A stretch of 64,000 bases of DNA, from NCBI GenBank assembly GCA_041689615.1, contig JBDNFW010000052.1, positions 1 to 64,000 of the forward strand, given 5' to 3'. Positions 15,528 to 23,164 of the stretch are shown piece after piece (the stretch's first letter is position 1; every line of letters starts with the position of its first letter). The position numbers and the translations under genes are program-made. The notes under the pieces were generated by a model. That model worked only from the letters and a program-made list of their open reading frames with translations. It was not told the DNA's origin and made no database searches. The stretch is from UBA7359 sp041689615 (GTDB lineage Bacteria > Pseudomonadota > Gammaproteobacteria > Eutrophobiales > Eutrophobiaceae).

Positions 15528-16781
15528 ATGATTAACAAAAACGAAACCTCAAAAAAAATTATTGCTTGCGTACTTATCTATTCGCACCTTCTTGTCGGTT
15601 GCGTCGCAAACAATGGACAGAATGGAGTAGTTAAAGCTGGACCAGAACCTTCTTCTACTTACGAACAAAAAGTTTCTGAAACTATTCCCGTCGGCCCTAA
15701 ACTGGATGTTGTTATTCCTGTATTTGACGCTGGTTTGTCTGAGAATGCTAAAAACTATGCAGAAGAAGGGGTGTGGCCTGAACTACGCCGTGCAGAAGCA
15801 AACCGTTTCGCTTTCAAACTGAAACAAGCACTTGATAATAGTAAAGCCTTTGGCGCAGTTCGCGTTACACCGGATAAAAAAGCATCGGGTGATTTATATG
15901 TGCTAGGTAAGATAAAGGAATCTGACGGGGAAGACGTAAAGTTCGATCTTACGGTGTTAGATATAAGCGGTAAACAATGGCTGAATGATTCTTTTGAACA
16001 TGAAGTGCAAGAAGGTTTTTATAAAAACTATAGAAGCAAAGGTAGCGATCCTTATGATCCAGTCTTTAAAAAAGCAGCTGATAAGATCATTGATGCATTA
16101 AGAAAACAAAAGCCTTCTGAATTAGATGATTTGAAATATATTGCTGATCTAAGGTTTGGTGCAAGTTTTAATGATGCCGCTTTTATGGAATACATGAATA
16201 CAGATAACAACTATATTAAGTTGGTAGGCAAGCCGAGCGATAATGATCCGATGCTTCAGCGTGTAAGCGCGATACGAGTGAGGGAACAATTGTTTGTAGA
16301 TAACTTACAACAGAATTACGCTTCATTTTCCCAACGCATGGATGACAGTTATTTAAAATGGCAAGAGGCCAGTTTTACAGAAAAACAATTGCGTCAACAG
16401 GCAGAAAACGAAGGTATGTTGAAAGCAATAGGCGGCGTCTTATTAGTCGGGTTAGCAATAGCTGCAGCTGTCACATCTGCAAACCATAGTAATAGTTACG
16501 GTTCTCCCGATCCTACGTATGCAACTGTCGCCGTAGCGAGTGGTGTTGCCGGTGCATGGATGTTATCAAGCAGTTTTCAATCTCAGGGTGAAGCGGAATT
16601 ACATAAGGATGCGATAGATGAATTGGGTGAGTCAATTAATATTGAATTAGCACCACAAGTTGTTACTTACGAAGAAGAAACAGTTGAATTAACCGGTAAT
16701 ATACAGGAGCAGTTTACTCAATGGAGAGAATTTCTAAAACGTATCTATGAGCAAGAATCGACTCCTGGCACGGTTCTCTAA
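15528..16781 (+). CDS. Lipoprotein of the VWA-motor operon
   Basis: The 417-aa product has a lipoprotein signal: hydrophobic segment at 11-24 ending LLVGC, so Cys25 would be acylated. A compact domain follows (about 55-170) with PVGPKLDVVIPVFDAG, reminiscent of proteins that compute or bind at the outer membrane, then helical regions and two Gly/Ala-rich hydrophobic segments (about 300-318 and 330-350) that could insert in a membrane. I cannot assign a named family. Position two bases after the first gene and 17 bases before the third argues for a shared transcript and an outer-membrane anchor for the machine. Confidence 0.75.
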   Translation: MINKNETSKKIIACVLIYSHLLVGCVANNGQNGVVKAGPEPSSTYEQKVSETIPVGPKLDVVIPVFDAGLSENAKNYAEEGVWPELRRAEANRFAFKLKQALDNSKAFGAVRVTPDKKASGDLYVLGKIKESDGEDVKFDLTVLDISGKQWLNDSFEHEVQEGFYKNYRSKGSDPYDPVFKKAADKIIDALRKQKPSELDDLKYIADLRFGASFNDAAFMEYMNTDNNYIKLVGKPSDNDPMLQRVSAIRVREQLFVDNLQQNYASFSQRMDDSYLKWQEASFTEKQLRQQAENEGMLKAIGGVLLVGLAIAAAVTSANHSNSYGSPDPTYATVAVASGVAGAWMLSSSFQSQGEAELHKDAIDELGESINIELAPQVVTYEEETVELTGNIQEQFTQWREFLKRIYEQESTPGTVL

Positions 16782-16798
16782 CATGTTGATACGTTGTA

Positions 16799-18223
16799 AT
16801 GCTTGAACAAAAAATTGCAGAAGCAAAAGCAAATAAACGCAAACGCTTTATCACTTTAGCCTTAATTACTATTACGATTTCACTAGTCTGTGTTGTCGTA
16901 ATATTTTTCCCTTCTGTCTTTCCTGAACGTGCTGTTGAAAATGATAAGAATCTGGTAACAGACAACCTGGCTCAATCAAGTAATCTTTCAAATGACGAAT
17001 TACGACAATCGTATATCGATTTATTAAGTAGTTATGAAAACAACATTGAACCAGAGCTAAGTAAAATAGATATTGCAAGATGGGATAAACGTCGTTTTGA
17101 TAAACTAATTTCATTAAAAGAAGAAGCGTTGTCTAAATTTAGTCTGGCTGAATATTCGAATGCGTATATTAAGTTGAATGAAGCAACGCAATTTGCAGAA
17201 GCAATTATTACTGATAGTCAAAAGCAATTTGCAGAAGCGCTACCTAAGGCACAAGAAGCTTATAACGTTGATGATTACAAAAATGCTGATAAGCAAATTA
17301 AAAATGCCTTGATGCTAAATAACCAGTCTAATGAAGCTATTGATTTGTCAAATAAGATTGAGAGACTTCCAGAGATTTTGCCTCTACTGGATAAAGCAAA
17401 CACTGCAAGAATAGAAAATAACTATGAAAAAGAACTTGGTTTTATAAAAGAAATTATTGAAATCGTTCCAGAACGAACATCAAGTGTTGAACGAAAAAAT
17501 ATTTTAACTGATCTTATAGCCAATAAGAATTTTAAGTTTAATATCGCAAAATCTTACGATGCAATAGAGCAGGGTAATGCGACTTTAGCTAGAGAAAAAC
17601 TCAATAGTGCTAAAAAAATATTTCCAAATAGACAGGAAATCGGAAAAGTAGAAACAGTAATACAAGAGCTTGAGAAAAATCAGCGTTTTGAAAAACATCA
17701 GCAAGCTGCACAAAAGGCGATGACAAATGACGATTGGTTAACAGCAAAACAACAGTTGCAATTAGCCTTACAAGAACGACAAGGAGATGCATTGATTCTT
17801 GAGTCGTTATCTAAAGCAACATCAATCATAAGATTGAAAGATGAGTTTGAACAATTGATTGCAAAACCCTACAGTTTGTCAAACACAATTGTCGCGTCAA
17901 ATGCGAATACAAAGATAACAGAAGCTAATGTTTATAAAGATGTTAGTCCTGATTTGAGTAATAAAGCCAATGAATTATCCCTAGTGCTTAAAGAGATGAA
18001 TAACAAAGTCTCGGTAGAAGTTATTTCTGATAATCAGACGAATGTATTGGTTCGAGGTGTTGGCATTGTTGGGCAGGCTCAATTGAAGACAATACAGTTG
18101 ACACCGGGGCAGTATAAGTTTGAAGGAAAAAGAAAAGGGTATAAGTCTAAATTAATCGATGTACTCATTCCGTATGACAAACCAAGTTACAGCATAACAG
18201 TGATTTGCGATGAACCCATTTGA
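16799..18223 (+). CDS. Inner-membrane anchored TPR-like protein with C-terminal PEGA-like domain
   Basis: The 474-aa protein has a short basic cytoplasmic start, one membrane span (residues 18-38) and a long periplasmic helical region with TPR-like pairs (for example ALPKAQEAYNVDDYKNADKQ and AMTNDDWLTAKQQLQLAL). The last 75 residues (VSVEVISDNQTNVLVRGVG, TPGQYKFEGKRKGYKSKLID) look like a PEGA-type beta domain, a module thought to bind surfaces or peptidoglycan. It overlaps the next gene by 14 bp. The architecture suggests a periplasmic scaffold; the function is unknown. Confidence 0.75.
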   Translation: MLEQKIAEAKANKRKRFITLALITITISLVCVVVIFFPSVFPERAVENDKNLVTDNLAQSSNLSNDELRQSYIDLLSSYENNIEPELSKIDIARWDKRRFDKLISLKEEALSKFSLAEYSNAYIKLNEATQFAEAIITDSQKQFAEALPKAQEAYNVDDYKNADKQIKNALMLNNQSNEAIDLSNKIERLPEILPLLDKANTARIENNYEKELGFIKEIIEIVPERTSSVERKNILTDLIANKNFKFNIAKSYDAIEQGNATLAREKLNSAKKIFPNRQEIGKVETVIQELEKNQRFEKHQQAAQKAMTNDDWLTAKQQLQLALQERQGDALILESLSKATSIIRLKDEFEQLIAKPYSLSNTIVASNANTKITEANVYKDVSPDLSNKANELSLVLKEMNNKVSVEVISDNQTNVLVRGVGIVGQAQLKTIQLTPGQYKFEGKRKGYKSKLIDVLIPYDKPSYSITVICDEPI

Positions 18224-20216
18224 TCAGCAGTTACGCGCAGCAAAAAATAAACAACGATGGTTGTTTATAACGATTGCTGCATCATTTCTAATTGGTCTCT
18301 TTATAATTGTTGCTGTGATTATGGTTTCAAGAGGTACTCGTCTCGAAATACAACCTGACGAAGCAGCAGACCAGGCTACTCTTAAAGTAGATAGTGGTTT
18401 TGCTATTATTGTTGGCGAAACACTCTATTCCATAGCAAAGCGACCGGTCATTACTGCATCGGCAGATGGCTTTCGAGAAAAAAAACAGGAATTAAGTAAT
18501 CGTGATTTTGGAAAAGTGATGACGATTACGTTAGAACCGCTTCCGGCAAAAGTTGGGTTTAAAACAAATATTTCGGACGATAATGTTAGTTGGAAAATAA
18601 ATGGTGCTGAGGCCTTTGTCGGTAATTTTTTTGAATATGAGCTGGATGCGGGTGAATATGAATTCACAGTTTCTCATCCTCATTATAAAGAGATGATATT
18701 GATGTTGTCTTTAGCAAGAGGCGAGATTCTAAATAAGACGATCGAACTTAATGCTATTGATGGCATGTTAACTATTGCATCAGTTCCAAAAGGGGCGAAT
18801 GTATCCATCAATATGGAAGAAATGGGCGTGACCCCATTAGTTTTACCATTGTCCGGTGGCATCCATAAGGTCATAGTTAATCTTTCGAATTTTGAGCCTA
18901 TTGAAGACACTATAGAAATCAGCAATGCTAATCCTGAAATCAGTCGGGAATATCGATTGGAACTTAAGAAGGCTGTTGTCGATATAACATTAAAGCCTGC
19001 TGATGGAGGACTAACTCTTGATGGTATTGCCATTAAGCCGGAAAACAGGTTAAGCGTTGAAGCCGGCATTGAGCATCGTTTAACTTATTCAAAGAAAGGA
19101 TATTTTTCCGAGAGCAAACTATTTAATTTAACCGCCGATAAAAAATTACAATTTTCTTTTGATTTGAAAAAAGAAATGGGGCAAGTTGAAATAGAATCAT
19201 CGCCAGAAGCAGAAATTCTATTAAATGACAGGTCTATAGGGACTACGCCACTTAGTTTATCGTTGAATGCGGTTGAACAGAAAATCACATTCATAAAACA
19301 AGGCTATCGTAGCGTAACAAAGACAATTGTTCCGAGTGCATCCAGTACAAAAAAAATCAGTGTTTCCCTTGTGCCAGAAAAAATAGCACGTTTAAAAGAA
19401 GCACCTAGTCAATATACCAATAAGGCAGGCGGCACATTAAAGTTATTTACACCAAATGAAGAGTTTGTCATGGGAGCTAAACGTAGTGAGCCTGGACAAA
19501 GAGCTAACGAATTTATAAAAAATGTAAAACTTAGCAAGGCTTTTTACGCTGGTGTTCATGAGGTAACGAATGCTGAGTATCAATCGTTTGATAGTACTAA
19601 AAAGGGCAAACCAAAAGAGCCCGTTACTTCAGTTTCATGGCTTGAAGCAGCAGCATATTGTAACTGGCTAAGTGAATTAGAAGGATTAAGTCCGGTATAC
19701 AATATTAAAAATAATCAACTTCAGGGGACAAATACGAATACTGATGGCTATCGTTTATTAAGCGAAGCAGAATGGGAGTGGCTAGCGAGAAAAGCGGGCA
19801 AGTCAAAGAGCACTACGTTTGTCTGGGGCGATAAACAGGTTATACCGAAAAGTGCAGTTAATATCGCGGATGAATCGGCTAAAGGTAAAGTAAAAGTTTT
19901 TGTGGCAAAATATAATGATGGTTATTCAGGTCTTGCTCCGGTTGAAAGCTTTGCTATTGAAGATTCCGGGCTCTATGATCAAGGTGGTAATGTAAGTGAA
20001 TGGACGCATGATGGTTATTCGATAGTATTACCTGAAGCGAATAAAGTTTTTCAGGATCCAATGGGTTCTTCAATGGCGGGTTTGCATGTCATTAAAGGAT
20101 CAAACTGGCGTTCAGGCAGCATAACAGAACTCAGGCCGGCTTATAGAGAAGGCTTAAGTGATTCGCGTGATGATCTTGGTTTCAGGATTGGACGCTATGT
20201 CTATGGAGGAAATTGA
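18210..20216 (+). CDS. Membrane protein with PEGA repeats and a formylglycine-enzyme-like (SUMF1) fold
   Basis: 668 aa: one membrane span (17-40), several PEGA-type repeats (about 100-400; for example IASVPKGANVSINMEEMGVT and IESSPEAEILLNDRSIGTT), then an FGE/SUMF1 domain (about 410-665) with FVMGAKRSEPGQR, EVTNAEYQSF, EPVTSVSWLEAAAYCNWLSE, GYRLLSEAEWEWLARKAG, YDQGGNVSEWTHDG and GFRIGRY. The place where aerobic FGE carries its catalytic cysteine after the GGSW-like motif (here KGSNWRSGSITELRPAYR) has no Cys, so sulfatase activation is unlikely; a binding role is more plausible. It overlaps its neighbour upstream, with a two-base gap downstream. Confidence 0.85.
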   Translation: MNPFDQQLRAAKNKQRWLFITIAASFLIGLFIIVAVIMVSRGTRLEIQPDEAADQATLKVDSGFAIIVGETLYSIAKRPVITASADGFREKKQELSNRDFGKVMTITLEPLPAKVGFKTNISDDNVSWKINGAEAFVGNFFEYELDAGEYEFTVSHPHYKEMILMLSLARGEILNKTIELNAIDGMLTIASVPKGANVSINMEEMGVTPLVLPLSGGIHKVIVNLSNFEPIEDTIEISNANPEISREYRLELKKAVVDITLKPADGGLTLDGIAIKPENRLSVEAGIEHRLTYSKKGYFSESKLFNLTADKKLQFSFDLKKEMGQVEIESSPEAEILLNDRSIGTTPLSLSLNAVEQKITFIKQGYRSVTKTIVPSASSTKKISVSLVPEKIARLKEAPSQYTNKAGGTLKLFTPNEEFVMGAKRSEPGQRANEFIKNVKLSKAFYAGVHEVTNAEYQSFDSTKKGKPKEPVTSVSWLEAAAYCNWLSELEGLSPVYNIKNNQLQGTNTNTDGYRLLSEAEWEWLARKAGKSKSTTFVWGDKQVIPKSAVNIADESAKGKVKVFVAKYNDGYSGLAPVESFAIEDSGLYDQGGNVSEWTHDGYSIVLPEANKVFQDPMGSSMAGLHVIKGSNWRSGSITELRPAYREGLSDSRDDLGFRIGRYVYGGN

Positions 20217-20218
20217 AT

Positions 20219-20371
20219 ATGATATTATCTGAAAGTATTAATAAAAGAATGATGATTATTTTTCTGTCCATCGTTTTTCTGATTCTTGCATTTACATTTA
20301 TTCATAACGCCTATGCTGGTAAACCTACAATAAGCCTGAATTCTCCAGCTTCTTTTCCTATCGATATATGA
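20219..20371 (+). CDS. 50-aa secreted or membrane peptide in the VWA-motor operon
   Basis: The ATG at 20219 follows GGAGG by about seven bases and starts two bases after the FGE-fold gene's stop. The 50-aa product has a basic start, a hydrophobic stretch (residues 11-29) and an AYA cleavage-like motif before Gly34. If cleaved it would release a 17-residue peptide (GKPTISLNSPASFPIDI); if not, it is a one-span peptide. The TGA is nine bases before the channel gene. Placement and ribosome site support a real gene; no family known to me. Confidence 0.65.
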   Translation: MILSESINKRMMIIFLSIVFLILAFTFIHNAYAGKPTISLNSPASFPIDI

Positions 20372-20380
20372 GTCACTAAT

Positions 20381-21127
20381 ATGCTTAAAAACTTTATTGC
20401 ACTTATCATCTGTATTCTGATTGTCCATATGATCTATATTGGCTATGTACGACCAGAAGCCAATGCATTAATTGAAGTAGCGCAGGCAAATGGTCAAACC
20501 GCTCCGAGAGAAGTTGTTGTTGTCTTGAAAGACTATGAACAGGAAATTTGTTTTATTTTGATGTTATGGGGTTGTTTCTTAATTTCAAATAATTATCGAG
20601 AAATACTAAAAACGAAATATCTGTTTTCGGTTGACCTGATTGAAGATGGTGATAAAGACAAACTTGATATTAATAGTATTATTGAAAAACTGGATAAACA
20701 GATTCCAAAAGATTGTTTATCGTCTCCATTAGTTCAGACTTTGCGCTCATCATTGTGGCGATATGCCGCAACGAAAAATGTACAAAACTTGTCAGATGCG
20801 ATTGAAAGTAATTTAAATTCATTAGCTGTTAGACAGGATTCAGAGAACACAATGATTCGATATTTGATATGGGCTATACCATCAATCGGGTTTATTGGTA
20901 CGGTGCGTGGAATCGGACAGGCATTATCTATGGCAGATCAGGCTTTGGCTGGAGATATTGCCGGGATGACAGATAGCCTTGGCATCGCTTTCAATTCAAC
21001 ATTGGTCGCATTGTTGATTAGCATTTTCTTAATGTTTCTTTATCATCAATTGCAACGCCTGCAAGACAGTCAAATCCTCGATACACAAGAGTATTGTGAA
21101 AAATACTTGCTCAGCCGAATAAAGTAA
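20381..21127 (+). CDS. MotA/TolQ/ExbB-type proton channel subunit
   Basis: The 248-aa protein has membrane spans near residues 4-22, 56-70, 165-185 and 200-225. The ExbB/TolQ/MotA core is clear: AIPSIGFIGTVRGIGQALSM, then ITDSLGIAFNSTLVALLIS-like residues (GMTDSLGIAFNSTLVALLIS). These line the ion path and hold the B-subunit helices in ExbBD, TolQR and MotAB, which are now seen as 5:2 rotary motors. Its immediate downstream genes encode two single-span proteins with an ExbD-like Asp, which makes it the A subunit of a dedicated motor here. Confidence 0.88.
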   Translation: MLKNFIALIICILIVHMIYIGYVRPEANALIEVAQANGQTAPREVVVVLKDYEQEICFILMLWGCFLISNNYREILKTKYLFSVDLIEDGDKDKLDINSIIEKLDKQIPKDCLSSPLVQTLRSSLWRYAATKNVQNLSDAIESNLNSLAVRQDSENTMIRYLIWAIPSIGFIGTVRGIGQALSMADQALAGDIAGMTDSLGIAFNSTLVALLISIFLMFLYHQLQRLQDSQILDTQEYCEKYLLSRIK

Positions 21128-21137
21128 CGGTGCTGTT

Positions 21138-22199
21138 TTGAGTGTCCGCAAAAAAACGGAAGGATTTAATTTAGCCTTTCTGGATATTATGTCGTGTGGT
21201 CTAGGTGCTGTTGTTCTGGTCTTTATGCTGATTAAGCATAATGTAAATGATTCTTCAGTAGAACTCGATAATCTCAAGAATGATATTGATAAGCTTGAAG
21301 TTACAAAGCAAGAATCAATTCAAAAGTTGAAGAGTATTGAAGAGCAAATTATTAAAGAAGAAGCCACTGAAGATATCACTAAACAAAACCTTGAAGCTGT
21401 AAAATCGACTTTAACTCAAAGTCTTGCTGATAGTGCTAAATCAGTCGAAGAAATAGAAAAAATTAAATCAGAAATAAAAGATATAAATGTAAAAAAGAAA
21501 GAAGATTTAGTTGAAACAAAGCAGATTAATGAAGAAAAATATTTGTTGGGATTGAAAGTTGAAGGCAAAAAAATTGCAATTTTAGTCGATAGTAGTGCAT
21601 CAATGACAAATGAAAAACTCATCGACATAATCAAAACAAAAAGTAGTTCAGACAAAGAAAAGCAACAAGCAAAAAAATGGGTAAGAACTAAAAAAATAGT
21701 AGAGTGGTTGCTTGCACGCTTGCCTAATGATAGTGATGTTCTTGTTGTGGCCTTTAATGAAAATGCAAAGCTATTGGGCACTCAAGGCTGGATGAAAGCA
21801 AATGCTACAACGAGTGTTGGTTCTGTATTATCTGATTTAAATGGTCTAATACCGGAAGGTGCTACTAATCTACAAATCGGACTGGATACAGTCAATAAGT
21901 ATTCGCCATCGAATTTATATTTGATTACAGATGGCTTGCCGACCAAGGGTGAGTCTAGCTATAAAAGTTTAAACCCTTTCGCAAAATGCAGTTCATTACT
22001 CGGTAAATCAAATACGATATCCGGCGAATGCAGAGTTAAGTTATTTCAACAAACGATTACTGAAAGCGCTAAATCTGGTGTGCATGTCGATGTCATTCTG
22101 TTACCTATTGAAGGAGATCCTGATGCAATCAATCAGTTTTGGTATTGGACAGCAGTATCGAAAGGATTAGTCATTAGTCCGGCTAACGATTGGCCATGA
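21138..22199 (+). CDS. ExbD/TolR-like membrane stalk fused to a VWA domain (motor B subunit 1)
   Basis: 353 aa, starting at TTG 21138 (no ATG fits). Residues 10-33 are FNLAFLDIMSCGLGAVVLVF then MLIK: a single span with Asp16 at its start, in the position of the proton-carrying Asp of ExbD/TolR (PFIDVMLV type). A coiled coil covers about 40-135. A von Willebrand A domain follows (about 140-345) with the MIDAS start DSSAS (AILVDSSASM), the GATNLQIGLD threonine motif and LITDGLPTKG. Metal-dependent ligand binding in the periplasm is expected. It overlaps the next gene by four bases. Confidence 0.87.
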   Translation: MSVRKKTEGFNLAFLDIMSCGLGAVVLVFMLIKHNVNDSSVELDNLKNDIDKLEVTKQESIQKLKSIEEQIIKEEATEDITKQNLEAVKSTLTQSLADSAKSVEEIEKIKSEIKDINVKKKEDLVETKQINEEKYLLGLKVEGKKIAILVDSSASMTNEKLIDIIKTKSSSDKEKQQAKKWVRTKKIVEWLLARLPNDSDVLVVAFNENAKLLGTQGWMKANATTSVGSVLSDLNGLIPEGATNLQIGLDTVNKYSPSNLYLITDGLPTKGESSYKSLNPFAKCSSLLGKSNTISGECRVKLFQQTITESAKSGVHVDVILLPIEGDPDAINQFWYWTAVSKGLVISPANDWP

Positions 22200-23146
22200 A
22201 ATTACGTAAAAGAGAATTTGATATATTTAATCTATCATTTTTAGATGTCATCTCTTGTGGGTTTGGTGCAGTTGTCATGTTGGTACTGATTTCGAAAACA
22301 TATGATGACGTTTCGGTTACAGGAAAAGATGAAGTAAGAGATTTACTGAAAACTGTAATTACGCTTGAAAATACAATTACTGAAGTAAATGAAACTATCA
22401 GTGCTAAAAAAACCAAAGCCGATCAAATTTCTGAACAAATAGAAACATTAGAATCTGCCACCGTTCAGATAAAAAATAAAATACAACAAGAAGAAGATAA
22501 AAAAACTTCACTCACTGAAGATGTGCAGGGCTTGGCTTTAGTTCAGTCAACTTTAAAACAGGCCTCTTTATCATCAAGTAAAAAGAAAAGTACTGAACGT
22601 GATGATGAAGTAGGTGGCATTCCAGTAGATAGTGATTACGTTATCTTTATTGTCGATACATCGGGAAGTATGCAACAGATATGGAACCGTGTTTCCTCTG
22701 AAATAATTAATGTTTTAAATATTCACCCTAAAGTAAAAGGATTTCAAATATTGAATGACATGGGGAAATCATTAGTCTCGGGCTATGATGGTAAATGGAT
22801 GCCTGACACACCAGGAAGGAGAAAAAGTATCATTAAAATATTTAATAGCTGGGCTGATTTATCTAATAGCAGTCCGGTTGAGGGTCTTGAAATAGCAATA
22901 AGAAAATACGCAAAGCCGAATATTACAACATCAATTTATGTGTTCGGTGATGATTATACCGGTTCATCCTATGATCCGGTTATTGAAAAAATTACCAAAC
23001 TAAATACGCTCGCAAGTACTAAGAAAAAGCTTGCCAAGATACATGCTGTAGGTTTTATTTCACCGGGTACAACTGATCGGTTTGGAATATTAATGCGCGA
23101 GTTAACTAAACAGAATGACGGGGCATTTCTTGCGTTGCCGCTGTAA
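22196..23146 (+). CDS. ExbD/TolR-like membrane stalk fused to a VWA domain (motor B subunit 2)
   Basis: 316 aa from the ATG at 22196 (ATGA overlap with the previous stop; an in-frame TTG lies six bases upstream). The N-terminus FNLSFLDVISCGFGAVVMLV repeats the motif of its neighbour, with Asp17 at the same place. A coiled coil (about 45-125) is followed by a VWA domain with DTSGSM (VIFIVDTSGSM) and a conserved VFGDDYTG. It is clearly a paralogue of the previous protein, diverged in the VWA part. Two unequal B subunits could form a heterodimer inside the channel. Last gene of the operon; the next gene is convergent, 18 bp away. Confidence 0.87.
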   Translation: MKLRKREFDIFNLSFLDVISCGFGAVVMLVLISKTYDDVSVTGKDEVRDLLKTVITLENTITEVNETISAKKTKADQISEQIETLESATVQIKNKIQQEEDKKTSLTEDVQGLALVQSTLKQASLSSSKKKSTERDDEVGGIPVDSDYVIFIVDTSGSMQQIWNRVSSEIINVLNIHPKVKGFQILNDMGKSLVSGYDGKWMPDTPGRRKSIIKIFNSWADLSNSSPVEGLEIAIRKYAKPNITTSIYVFGDDYTGSSYDPVIEKITKLNTLASTKKKLAKIHAVGFISPGTTDRFGILMRELTKQNDGAFLALPL

Positions 23147-23164
23147 TTTATTTTAAGACATTAC

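Noticed and set aside
18210..20216. Active sulfatase-modifying enzyme
   Set aside because: No cysteine at the catalytic position and no sulfatase gene nearby.
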